Assembly (NCBI GenBank): GCA_900239685.1
Contig: OENT01000088.1
Span: 124,001-188,000, forward strand
Direction of reading: 5' to 3'
DNA length: 64,000 nucleotides
Source: Rotaria macrura
Taxonomy: Eukaryota; Rotifera; Eurotatoria; Philodinida; Philodinidae
The position numbers and the translations under genes were made by a program. Below are positions 12,401 through 25,700 of this stretch, piece after piece. The notes beneath the pieces were generated by a model. It was not told the origin of the DNA. It did no database searches and was given only the letters and a program-made list of their open reading frames with translations. Each line of letters begins with the position of its first letter. Within the stretch, counting starts at the first letter, position 1.

Positions 12401-15400
12401 TCGTTCAATCATATGAAATCATTAAAACCGAAGATATTCCTTATAGGGAGGGTTGTCAATTTCCACCTAGTGTTGTTCGTGATTTAGCAACTAATCTTCT
12501 TTCATTTCTTAAAGCGAATGCAACTAAAGAAGGACATACCTATTGGTTATTTAAAGGTAATCATCTCGAGAAAGTTTTCTGGCTATTAAAATATCAACAA
12601 CAAATAATCACTGTTTAGGTCCGGATGATGATATTGTTAAATTATATGATTTAACTAGTTTGTGTGAAACAGATCGTGATGATAATCCATATACATTACC
12701 GGTAGCTACGCTACTTTATAAAATGGCACATAATATAGTATTGAAATCTGATTATGAAACACGTTTAAAAGAATCTGGTACAATACGTACACTACTTAAA
12801 CATTGTTTAGATATGTTGGATCCTGAAAAATTTCCTGAGTATCATTGTGCTGCTGCATATATGATGTCGGATCTATTTATTGATGATAATATAAATGAAC
12901 GAAATTGGGCATTCGATGAAAATAACATAAACGATTCAGATTTGTTTAAAGATAATGTAAGAAATAAAGTCTTAATTTCAATGTTGAATTCATTTATCAT
13001 TCTTGATATATTTCTAGTTATCATTTGAAAAAGAAAAAGAATCAGTTACATTTGCCTGTGTCGATATAAAAACACTTGTACAATCTCAACAACATCATTT
13101 TCAAAAAAGTCTAGATGTACCCCGCTTGGGTCCTATTCATGGCAATCTTGAAGGACGAGCTAGAGAAGCATTAAAATATTTAGTAGCGGTAAGATCATCT
13201 ATGTATCTATACAAATATGTACCTTTCGTATATAACAAAAAACAAACAGATTAATTCAGAAAATCGATATTTCTACTACAACAATAAACAGCTAGTATAA
13301 AAATCGAACGAAACTGCAGAGATGCATAATTTGAAAAACCAAAATATTCTTCTCTCATTCGATATGTTTCTAATGAATATTTAGACGAAAACAGTTAGCC
13401 CTATAAAAAGTCAACTATGTACAATTATAAATATTACTGTTCTCGATAAATAACAGACAAACAATAATAAAAACTCGTTCAAGCCTTATAACTTTTATAG
13501 GCACTACGCAGTAATTCAATCTATCGTCGTGTACAAACGACCACTACGAATACGGATGACAAAGAACCAAAATCGAATGACATTGATCATAAATCGAAAT
13601 TGATTGTTCCGTTGCCATATCAAACAACACGAAACTGTACAAAGTTTTTAATTGATAGTAAAAATCGTTTACCATGTGATAAACGTTTAAAAGCAATTAT
13701 ATTACATAAAGCAGCATCAGCATATTTTTGTCTTGTTGATCGATGTGAACAAGATAAAAACTATGGCTCTTGCTTACGTTATCTACGATTAGCACTGAAT
13801 TGTTATAGTAAGAATATATGCCGATTTTATTTGTTGGCTTACTTATTTAATGTTGTTCATGCAAATCTTATAGGTGCAGAGTATAAACTTCAATCGATGG
13901 ATCAAAACAATAATAATCTTGATTGTAAAAGATTACTATCGTATATAATGAGTATAGCAGGAGATTGTCGTTTAATGATATCACATATAACATCAACAGA
14001 AGAACTTGAGAAATTTCGTGAACAGTATCAAGTTATGACTGACATTGATAGTGAAATTCAGACTGTTATCGATGAAGTTGGCATCAATGAAAATTCTTCT
14101 GGTAGGTTTATTTTATTGATTGAACGAAGTCGATATTTCATTGATATTTTTCTTTCAATAGAATTCTCTTGGCTATTTGAATTAACGCCAATTATCGAAC
14201 GTAATCTATTGGCTAGTGCACATGCGTATGAATATGCCATAAATACTGTTCAAAATCTTGGCGATCATGATAAACAACGTCTTCATCTATTGAAAAAACG
14301 TTTAGGTAATGTTAGAAATGAAATGGGAGTTTATTGGATGAATCAATGTGCTCAAGCATTAAAACATATTGAAGAAGAAAAACCAACTGCGATGAAAGTA
14401 AGTTTCGAGCTATTGAAATTTCATTAAAACATCTCTATAGTTCGACACTCAAGGAGGCTTTCAAAAGTGTCCACTTTCGAAAGGATTCCAATTTTTTTTA
14501 CCTCTTCATCTATCGTCTCTTGATTTTCTTTCTATTGAAATGTATGTCATGTGACTTACAAATTTATTCAGTGCACATTTTTATGCGAACCTTTGTCCAA
14601 CAGAAAATTGAGTAGTTGAACAATTTTGTTTTTAGTTCGTTTGGCAGTATTCTACAATAATTTATCTTTTCTAATTATTATTTATTTATTGAGAAGAAAC
14701 AAGACGCAAAATAATGAACCAAATAAGTGGAAGTGCATTTTTTTTTATTATTAGTAATAGAGAATCGTAAATCCATGTAAAGAAAAATCACACTGTTGTT
14801 TATTTCAGTTATAAAATTTATTATTTAAATCCAATGAAGAAAAAACCAGACGTACTCGAAACGTTTCTAAATAAATAAATAAATAATGTTTAAATAATAA
14901 TAATTAGAAAATTAAAAACAATTAAACTATCGTAGAAGCGTAATTCAAATTGGAATAATCACAGATTGTCTGAGAAACTGGAAGAAAATACTACAGAAAA
15001 TGATTATTGAGAAAGAAAAAAAATAATCCAAACGACAAGATTTAACCTTTGGCATGAGAAATCTAAATATTTTCACATGCCAGCTTTTAGATTTTCGTTT
15101 GCGATTTTCGACACAGTATCGATAAGAAGTTCTTTAATAACGATAAGAACCGAAGAATAGAGATGTGTCCACAACGGGAGATTTTACTGTACTCATATTT
15201 CTGTTCTGTCTTCGACGCATGATTTAATATTAATTATACTTTCTTCTAGGATATAAAAGATTTATTTCGAAAAAGTTTCGAAAATTTTGATGCCGGCATT
15301 CATGCATTTGAAAAAATTAATGATATTTCAAATGTAGCATTGTTACATTCGAATCTTGGCCGATTGATGAGATACTATGCACAATATTATGTTCCATTAG

Positions 15401-17563
15401 TAGACGGTATTCGACAAGAATTTTCTCAACAAGAACGACAGAGTTATCACAAGGCATTTGATTATTATGTTCGTGGATTGAAATTAGTTGAAAATCGTTC
15501 GGATTTATTTGAAATTTATCGTACACTATCATGGGAACTATCGAATAGTTATTTTGCCATGGCCATATCACTACAAGATTGTGCACCATTGAGTACTATG
15601 TCTCAAGAAGATGTAAGTAAATGTTAGCAATATAGAAAGTTTCCGATCTACCAGATTTGTAATCTGTAGCTGAGAAAAATTCAACACGAATCTCATGATT
15701 TTCAAAAGTGAAGTTTGATTTTTCTCTGCAACATGAATATCTATTTTTACAAAAAAAAATATATATATATATTTCTAGTATAATCTAACTGAAGATCTGT
15801 ATCAATAGATCATTTACTTTGGTATTTAAAATCATCTTGAAGAGTTCTCAGCTAAATTTTGTGACTTTTCTTCTAAACGATTAAAGATGATTGTGTTTTC
15901 TTTTCAAGAGCAAAGAGGAAAATTTCAATCGTTTTTAAAAGTTTCTGCATGTTCTAAAATTCATATTTATGTAGATTGATACCTAGTGAAATGATTTTAA
16001 CTGTATAAAATTAACGTATGAATACATAAAATAACATTTTTCATTGTGATACGTTCTATATTAAAAGCAACCTAGTATTCAATAGAAAAAGTTGTTTCTT
16101 TTCTATTCCTGTGAGATGTAGCATGAATCACAACTGAAATAAAAGACATCTCACACAGTTCAATCATATCATAAGATGAATGCAAAGACGTTCATGAAAT
16201 AGAAACTGAAAACTTTTGTTTTATGTGGCATAACTCTCTCATCACTAAAAATTAATTATGATATTTTTCATGTGTTTCTGGTAAATAAAAGTACAGCTAG
16301 TAAGAGATAAGTCTGACAACAAGAACAACATTTTTGTATAAATAAAATAAAACATTGAAGTATATCTTGACTTTTTTTCCAAGGTTGAAAAAGAAGTCAT
16401 CGAATGTATGACACGTGCATTAAAATATCTTGACGTTGAACTACACTGTTCTTCATCGAGTCGTTATTCGCTAGCAAAATATCGAGCCGGTACAATTCAT
16501 CATCGATTGGCTTCATTATTACACAATGCTTTTCGTACAGAAGTATGTTGAAAATATGTTTGTTTTTCATCTCTTTTTAGTATTTCTTTTCTTTCTGTTA
16601 AGGAAAGTAAAACTCGTCGAAAACATTTACGTTCATTAGCTTCATTACATTATGAAAAGGCTTTGAAATTATTTTCTCCAAATGATAATCCACTGGAATA
16701 CTTACGTCTTTTAATTGAAGAAGTTGCTTTAGCAGATTTCGAACTTCAAAGTAAGAATCTAACACAAAACGTACTACACCTTTGTCTTTTCCTTCGAAGG
16801 AATTATTTTTCTAAGAGAATTCTTCAACTGTGAATATGTAAAATGTTCAGAGAAAACGAAACACTAGTTCTTTCATTTGACTATTCGTTAGTAGATGACT
16901 AAGAACCATGTCTCGAATAATCTCAGATCTGAAACGTTTATTTAAATCCAATATTATCTCTGTAATGAAATTACAGTAATAACACAGAATGGCAAAATAT
17001 ATTTTTCAGATATCTAGTTTTATTCTAAAGTGAAATTTATCATTGAAAATTTTTTGACTCGATGAAAATGTTGGTAATTCGTTGCCATCTGTTTTTTTTT
17101 CTCACTTCTTATATCCTCTGAAATCAATTCTCTTACATCGATTTCTTCAAAATATTCTTAATAGCGTAATATAATCTGAATAATTCTATAATTAGATGCA
17201 ACTGATAATCCATCACGCTTAAAATATTCTCAACAAGGCTTACGTGCATCATTGCAATGTCAAGAAACCATCGGTATTATTGATCAACATCGAACAAGTT
17301 CTGATCCAGATGATTATAATGAAATATTCTCTCAAGAAGCCCAACGTCTGTTATCAATATTAAATGGACGTATACAAACATTTTTAAAAGAAATAGTTAA
17401 AATATTAAAAATCACCAGTAGTAAAAAATTAATCTATGAAGACTATAAAGAAATGTACAGTATATCAATACGTTTAAATGATTCAGCTGCCACATTTCCA
17501 CATGATTTACATGATGCCATTGAACGTTTAAGAAAGATTTATGAAAAAAATACCAGTGAATAA
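9408..17563 (+). CDS. EDRF1: Erythroid differentiation-related factor 1 homologue
   Basis: Sixteen exons in consistent phase: 9408-9498, 9558-9651, 10203-10266, 10335-10463, 10530-10666, 10715-11023, 12297-12556, 12619-12956, 13018-13188, 13501-13807, 13874-14101, 14162-14397, 15250-15612, 16384-16542, 16603-16750 and 17196-17563. They encode about 1133 aa (human EDRF1 about 1240). Diagnostic EDRF1 segments are VDVISDAEHIKKLLKVPF, IVHRLGRTILLDEFDVH, PAVSLRLR, NKPINVLTGIDSWLDNLMCN, KEGHTYWLFK and VALLHSNLGRLMRYYAQYY. The C-terminal half is helical and TPR-like. In mammals EDRF1 regulates GATA1-linked erythroid genes. That role cannot carry over to an animal without erythrocytes, so the ancestral function is unknown. 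Residues 230-300 hold a Thr/Asn/Asp-rich linker. The two short introns at 13808-13873 and 14102-14161 are open in frame and could in principle be retained. Longer introns (11024-12296, 14398-15249, 15613-16383) show nothing else. Confidence 0.93.
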
Positions 17564-17810
17564 AGAAAAAGAAATAACAAAGAAAATCTGTCTTTTTATG
17601 TCTTAGTGGTGTTCTTTTTTGTTTATATGTCTGAATTATTTTCTATACATGTATACATATATATATAAATATATATGCGTATATATATATATACATATTT
17701 GTCTTTTATTAAACTCGAAGATATAATCTATTTACAGATAATGTAACTAAAAGATTTTAAATGAAACGGAGAGAAAAGAAAGGATAGTGCTTATTTGATC
17801 AATACTTACT

Positions 17811-20401
17811 ATGACTCGATTGAATGCATCATTGGATTATAATTTTAATTTTTATAATTTACGATCACGTATTTGTACAAAGTGAGAGAATTCTATACAA
17901 AATATTTACGATATATTTTTTTATTCAATGATTTATATTTCAAAGATTGAAACGATGGAGTTCAACACGCTATCGAGTATTGATCATCATCGGAATTCTT
18001 GTAGTTTTTATTAATGAATTTTTTTTATACCAATGGGCTTCACTTAAATGGCCAAGTATTGAAGAACTAACAAAAAAGTAAGGGAACTATTCAGAAGTTC
18101 AAACGTTTTCACAAACTGTTTGCATTTCTAATATAGATGGATAAATATTGTTTGTAATTAAGATTTTTCAAAACTATGCTTGGTTTCGATTTATGAATAT
18201 AACCTAAATATGAACAGACGAAAAGAAAGTTGTCATCTTTGTTAGAATTTCTGAATAACTATACTTAATATATCTTATGTAATTATAAATTGTCATAATT
18301 AGTAATTATATGAAAATGATAGAATACTTACGATAGAGTAGAAAAAGTCATTTTCTACCGTTTTCTTACTCTGTCTATCAACATTGAGAAGTCTGTTAAA
18401 CTATATTTCAAAGTAACATACACAAAATATGATTGCCATAAAAATAAACATTACTTGAATCGATTGGAATTTATTCAAGTCTTTCGATTCCGGTCTCAAT
18501 GATATTTTGTGTTTAAATAATGCAAACTGTTAAAGGACTTACAGTGATATGTAAGATTTCATCATAAATTCGAAGTTTCGAACAAAATACGTTGGAAGTA
18601 AAACTTTCAAGATATGAAACGTTTCACTTAAAGTGAGATAGTTTATAATTGATGAATTTTTTCGAGAACTTTACAATTATGAAAAGATTCATTACAAAAT
18701 TCGATAAATAAGGGAAAAATTGAGACGAAATGAAATCTCTGTAGGAATTTTGTTACAGAAAATGTTACATTATCTATGGATAAAAGTTTATTGACATTTG
18801 AAGATAACCTTAATATTCCGTAGTTCATTAGAATGCTAATCATTGTGTGCATGCATCAAAGCTATGGATAGAAGTACAACAATGTTGTAAGAGTTTCTTT
18901 ATTGTTTTTATTCTTTCTCATTTCAAAGAAGATTGAATCTAGATAATGATAGACAATACTTTCTGCATAAACTATCAGAATAGACAAGCTCTGAACAAGT
19001 ATTCGAAAACCGATAACTATCATCATACAATAGAGTTATACTCTAGGTATATGAAATGATTGGACGATGAAGTTAGTTCCTGGTGCGTTTTTGTTTTCTT
19101 GACGTTTATACTTTCCTTTGCAGTTTTGTGACACATTTGTTATATAATTAGCACAATTTCATTTTTCATATATTTCTATTTTTCTATAGACCTTCAGTTG
19201 AAAAAATTCTTCTTCTTGCTGATCCACAATTAATTGGTGAAAAAGATGAAGGTATTTTTGGTTTCATAACTAGAGGAGAAGCTGATCGGTAAAAATATTC
19301 ATCTCGCACAACTTGATCATTTGTGATTTAATGTTGTCTTTCTTTGATTACAGATACATGTCTAAAACTTTTGCACTAGCAACTGCTTATGTTAAACCAG
19401 ATTGGATTCTTTTTCTAGGTGATATTTTCGACGAAGGTTTATCAGCATCTGACGATGAATTTAAGAGATACTTTGACAGATTTTATTCTATATTCAACTA
19501 TAAAAAGTATGAGCAACGTTCTATTGTTATACCAGGCGATAATGATGTTGGCGGAGAATATTATGGAGATAAACTACCAATATTAAGACAACGCTTTCGA
19601 AATTATTTTGGTCGTACAATAGCTTTATACCATCAAAATGACATTCAATTTTTAAAAGTATTAATTTAAATAAAAAAAAAAGAAAACAACCATCGCATCT
19701 TATATTCTTCTTTTTTGTTACATCAGTTAGATATGGATTTATTTGATTCATTTACCGACGGTAAACATCATACCATCATGGAACAAGTACAAAATCGTCC
19801 GATGACAGCAATATTTCGTATTGTATTAAATCATTGGTCAATATTAACACGAACGGCTCGTTTTGTAAAACCATTCGTGAACGAATTAGAACCAAATATT
19901 ATTCTCAAAGGTGATAGTCATCATGTATGTATGAAGATTTTGAAATGAGTTTAGATCAAAATTTAAACACAAAACTTGTCTATTTAATTCATAGTTTTCT
20001 GTTCAATCATATGATCGAACAAATATGAAAACTCAAGTGCTCGCACAAGAATATCTTTCAAAGCCAATGTTTTCATTGAATTTAAATAATAAAGATTTTA
20101 TTTATGAAATATCGATTCCAACATGTTCGTATCGTATGGGCGTTAAACGTATGGGATATGTTGTTCTTCTACTTGATAGTGGTATGTATGTTGTTTTTGT
20201 GTTTGAATTTTTCTAACTAGTATTTTACTTAATTCAGAAAGTAAAACTGCTCATTTCACAATTCTTTCAACGCCTCGAAGATATTTATCTTTATGTCTCT
20301 ATTTAATTTATGGAATATTCGGCGTCATGGTTTTGATTTTAACGTCTTTATTTCCACGACGAAATATGATACGATTATTCATGCTTTCCCGTCTCATCTA
20401 G
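17811..20401 (+). CDS. Membrane metallophosphoesterase, Cdc1/Ted1/PGAP5 group
   Basis: Seven exons: 17811-17881, 17946-18077, 19190-19288, 19354-19657, 19727-19924, 19995-20181 and 20238-20401, giving 384 aa. An N-terminal membrane segment (about residues 30-52), a lumenal calcineurin-like domain and a C-terminal membrane segment (about 345-368) ending PRRNMIRLF match the layout of PGAP5/MPPE1, yeast Cdc1 and Ted1. Those remove ethanolamine phosphate from GPI-anchor mannose in the ER/Golgi. Visible metal-site motifs are LLLADPQLIGE (Asp kept, the DxH histidine replaced by Gln, as in Cdc1/Ted1) and FLGDIFDEG (GDxxD intact). Others are IPGDNDVGG in place of GNHD, LNHW, and KGDSHH in place of GHTH. 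The active site is therefore non-canonical, and catalytic competence should not be assumed. It lies 247 bp downstream of EDRF1 on the same strand. Intron 2 (18078-19189) is long and otherwise empty. Confidence 0.8.
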
Positions 20402-22712
20402 ATCTTTCTATTATATATACTTTGTTATTCTTTTTTTGCCTCAACACACATCAAAAATCAAATCGATAAACGAATTTGTTTTTCCTCAGGTTAAATTCTT
20501 GTATTTGGAAGATAATCAATAGTAAGCATGTTTTAAGCTCGATTCAATTATTAGTATTTTAATCCTGTCAAATGTGGAAAATTGATAAAGATTTTATTGA
20601 AACAATCATAAGTTAGATATTGTCATGAAGTTGTTTGGTCGTTTTTTTTTATGTGCAAATTTTCAATTTTTTTCATTTCTTTTCTCTCATGAGGGCAAAC
20701 TTCTTTTCGCTTTCTCAGCAGTGTCTAGCAATCTGTATTATTCAATTAAAATGTTTCGAAAAACGAGCGCAATCAATCCAGTTTCAAGTGATTGCTACGA
20801 CAGTAGTAAATATCTAAATAACTATCATGATCATTTCTGTACTAAGCAAAATTAAACAAAGCCAAAAACGATGGCTGTATTTATTTAGCTCTCATTTTTA
20901 TATAGAGTATTACTGTAAAACATCGACTATTTATGTTCATCAATATAATTATCAATAGACATGAGTCTGTAAAATGTCTTATATTCTCAATCAATTCAAA
21001 CAACAAAATTTAGGACGCATATCGATTTTTGATTCGTCACTGAATGATTTTATTGAAAGATTTTCTCAGACACGAATTAACATGAATCAGATATTTTCTT
21101 GTCCGTATTCACAGAGCACATTAAAAGTGAGCAACAAAAGTGAATAGAAAACAACAAACACAAAATAAGAGATTTAGAGAATGCGATTTGCAAGAATAAT
21201 ATATGTGCTTCGGCGTTAGCTGATTGTGGGTTGGCTCGAATTCAAAACAATGCAAAGGATCGTCTTCTCCAAAATTTTTCGATTTTCAAATTATCCCAAG
21301 CTCCCTTTATTTGTTTTCCCACCATATTAAGAACGACGAGTAAGAACATTCAAAATGTTCATAAAATCAAAATAGAACATATCAATCATCAGCTACAAAT
21401 CAGCTTTCTATATTTTTATCTCTCACACTGGTTCTAAAGAGAGCATGGTTAAAATGAAATAACTAGAGTTATTACCATGTTTCGTATGCTAATAGTGTGG
21501 CCTCATCTACTACATTTCTACGTCTTCGTGTCTGAAAGCTTAATTATTCTATTGAAAGAGAAATAGTGTAAGGAGATGAAAGGACATTGTAAGTCTTGAG
21601 TTTGCTTTTTCTTATGACATTATAAATGAGTGATCAAAAGCAATATTTGTCGCAACGTATTGAAGTAATGGACAACAAAAACGAGACAACCGATATAAAC
21701 TCATATTGAAAGAACACAAGTACTTAAAACAGATCTTCCAAAATAAACATTTGATTTATAATAGATAAAATTGTTGACTTCTCATGAGCTGAAATTCATT
21801 AGGCATGCATTTTCAACTATCATAGTTCCATTAAAACTACTTCATGGCACTTCCATGAATAATGATGTGTCCTAGTGTGTGTATCACTTTTTAACTTATT
21901 GTCAAGCATTCGAAAAATATCTGAAACAATTTTCATTCACTGTTCGTTAAGCACTATTTGCTTCAAAAGATTTATTTTTGATTTTCAAAACTATCGATGT
22001 TGTTCGTCGCAAATTTCAAAGACGGAGCAATGAAAAAGAATATCCATCGTACCAGTCAATAACTCATGAAGTTCGATTCGAGAAAAACAAAACGTTTTTC
22101 ATTGTTTTCAAAGGACATGCATCTTTTATTTTCCATAAAATATTGTGCGAATGACCATCAGTGAATCAAAGATACAAGATTGCAAGAAAATTCTCATCGA
22201 ACAAATCTAGAAGATCTACATATTCATTTAAAATATCAAAAATATAATTCTTCAAATATTTATAAATAGAAAAAAAGCTACCATTGCAGTAGTTGCTTGG
22301 ACCTTAAAATATACAAAAAAAGAATTTTACATGTAACCTTTGCACCTATACGATTAATGTTTTTTTTTTCTAATTTCATATTCTTGCTGATTTACTTTAA
22401 TAAAGAGAGAATTTCGTAACAAGCTAAAAAAATTTCTTCATTTTTAAATTACATCATGTTATTGACAGTCAGTGAAGGACCAACGAAAACTCGTCAATCT
22501 AACGTTATTACTCAATCACTATGCGTCATAAAGTGAATGAAGGAAAAAGTTTTCCTCGATGTTTTTCTTCTTTCTTCATCTTATCAACTGCGTAACACGC
22601 GGCGGCGGAAAGAAAAAAAAGTGTTGACCAATTTTGTAATACTTGTTTTTTTCCCATTCGATTATATATATATATATCTGTAATCTACTGAGTTTTTTTT
22701 TGTCTATCAAAA
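20402..22712. other. Intergenic, nothing recognised
   Basis: A 2.3-kb interval between the phosphoesterase stop and the DDX60 start, both on the plus strand. Short frames only, no domain, no long repeat. Close to the DDX60 start there is a small G/C-rich patch (CGCGGCGGCGG near 22599) followed by T-rich runs and a TA microsatellite (about 22664-22677). These probably belong to the DDX60 promoter and 5' UTR. Confidence 0.5.
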
Positions 22713-25700
22713 ATGAACAACCAAATCGAAAATTTTATAAGTTATTTACTGGATACGGAAACAACATCCGAGATATCGTTTATTGAAAATATTCGTAAAA
22801 GTAATGAATTATTTCAATCAAAATATCTTAAGGATTGGCAACAAATGGTTTTACGTAAATTACAACAGGTGCATCGGAATGGTGTCATATTAACATTAAA
22901 TACTAATCTTGATAATGCTCCAGAATCGGAAAATAGGACGTCAGATGATGGTTCATTATCATCTTCTGATGATGATGCTTCAGATGAAGAAGAACACGAA
23001 GATGATAAAATCGAAAACACGAGTCAAAACGGACATGTAGATAAAGTTTTCGTTGAAAATAAATATTATACTGTTTTCGATTTATTTCTATTTGTTTAGA
23101 CTCTTCGTTCAAGTAAAACAATAGATATTTATATCAATATAGTTAGTCAATTTCAACGACTTCTACGACTTTTATATTATTGTCAACAAAATTATGTTCA
23201 TTTTATTGAACTTTATTTTTTTACTATGGAACAGTGCCTAAAGAGTGACGACAATAAGATTGTAACCATTGTTTTACAACAAATTGCTGTACATGTATTC
23301 GAAAGTAAAAATAATGATGGCGATTGTGAACGCATCATTAAATCTCTTGCATTAATTGAATTAACATCTCCTATTAGTTCAGTACGTCAACCGATGTTGA
23401 CTATAATCCAAGAAATATTATCATCGACAAGTAAATTGGAAATAAGTACACCTAGCTTTTTAGCTAATCATCTCGATATTCTCTATTCATATAGAGCTCA
23501 ATTTCTTGATGTACGTCAAGACTTTCGTGATAGTTCACATTATTTAATTGATGGTGATTCTTTACTTCTATCTATAGCACATCATTCAAATATTAATCTT
23601 GATTTATACTATGGAAATACTCTCCATATTATTTTTCTTATTGAACGTATTCTCCTTTCACTTTCTCAACAATCTAATCAATGCAATTTTACACTTGTAT
23701 TTTTTGATTGCCATTATCATTTGTATCAACAAGATAATTCAATGCTTGGTCTTATACGTTCATGTTTAATTGCTCATCTGTTAAACAATGTCGATCAATA
23801 TCGAACAATTAAAATACAACAATTTTCATCGTGGCTTAGTGATGAATATGCAGAATTTATTCATGATGAAACACCCATGTTTTTGTTATATCATGACATG
23901 TCAACGTTTGATAAAGAAAAAGATAGATTGCTATCACAAAATGTATTAGAACAATTATTTTGTACGTACCGCTTATTTGGTAATTATCATCAATATATAG
24001 TACAATGTAAATTGTATTTAATGAATAAATTAACACTAACTGAAACGGCAGTTAAATGTTTTCAAATTCAATTCGAACGAATGTATCCAAACACATTATT
24101 TAATGAAATACAGAAAACAACATCAACTAAATTAGATATGAAGAACAGTAATAATGAATTCGACTACAGTGAATTTGAAAAACTATGTGAAGATATTGGT
24201 GATAATGATGTTCGACTATATCTTTATCTGAAAACAATTTTGGATTCTAAGAAAGAAAATGAAAATCAGCATTTTATTGAACTTTTTAGTCCATTACTTA
24301 TTCTTCATGTTGCACTTCTTATTCGCGTATCATTAATTGATCGACATCTTCCATCGTTGATTCCTTCAATTACATATAGTACAACATTATCTCAACATAT
24401 CGTAGAATTTCAACAACGTCTATCGTTCAATATCTCTTCACATGTTTCATCGATGTCTCACTCAAAAATTGTTGATCTTTTCGATGGACGTCTTTTTACA
24501 TTTACTCTTTATCAAATCTATCAATCATCAAAGATTTCTCTTGATTCAAAGACAAATGAGATTATAAAACGAAGTCTCGAAATATTAAATCTATCAACAC
24601 ATGAAAATATCTTTCAAGATATTGTAAAACAACTGATTCAATCAAATGATATTGTTCTTTCATCGTCAACATTAGATCAACAGTCAATTATAAATCAAGA
24701 AGACAAATCAAATCGAAAGCAAATTATTCGAATATCGAATCCTTTTGTTGATACATATTTGAAACAAATCATTTCTTCAACAGATACATTAACATTTGAT
24801 TTGATTCATCCAAACGACAATTCAGTGATTCGACACGAAGGTATGCATTTTTGTACTTCTTTTGTTCTTTGATTTATTCTTATCTTTCGTATAATCTGAT
24901 AGGTAAACTTGTTTGGCAGGTATACAAAGAAGTAAGTTGCTTTTGATAATATGTAATTTTTAATTATTGGTTTCTTTTATAAATTTAGGTAGGCGATGAA
25001 ATTGATCGTATTCATAACCATCATGTCAAAAAGGATCAAACAACAGATCATCGTTATCGAACCAGAAATCAACAGAAATTGTAAGTATTAATTGTACGTT
25101 GTTGAAATGAAGAATTTTTAAATTGATGTTAATTTATCTATTCATAGGTATGACTTTTTCACATTATACGGTAGATCATTGACAACTGTTGATGTGCGAG
25201 ATAGTCAAGTACAAATTACTCTACCTACTGCTTCAACTCCTATTGTGACAACGAAAGAAAAATCTGTTGATCAAAAAGATTCCGTTCATAATTCATCTAG
25301 TAGTAAGAAGAAACAACAACAACAACCAAAGAATGCATCAAAAACCGTTGCACCTACAAAAGCTGCATTGATCATTCAAAAAAACAAAGATCGCATACTA
25401 GATAAACGTATTACTGAAGAAACTGATAAACTAAATTATGTTGATACTCGACTAAAACAAATTACAAATGATAATTATTCAGATGCTATCGATCTTATCG
25501 ATGAGACGTTGCCTAGCTTTGAAACGTCTCTTAAACGTCTTGAATTATTTCAAAGAAAATTAGAATTTCAACGAAAATATCTTCGAACGTTGAAAAAGAA
25601 AAAAAGTTTAACATCAGCAGAAAGATCAAAATTAGAACTTCTTCGAGTAGGATTCTTTGCTACACTATGTGAAGTAACACATTTAGAAAATGTTGTCGAT

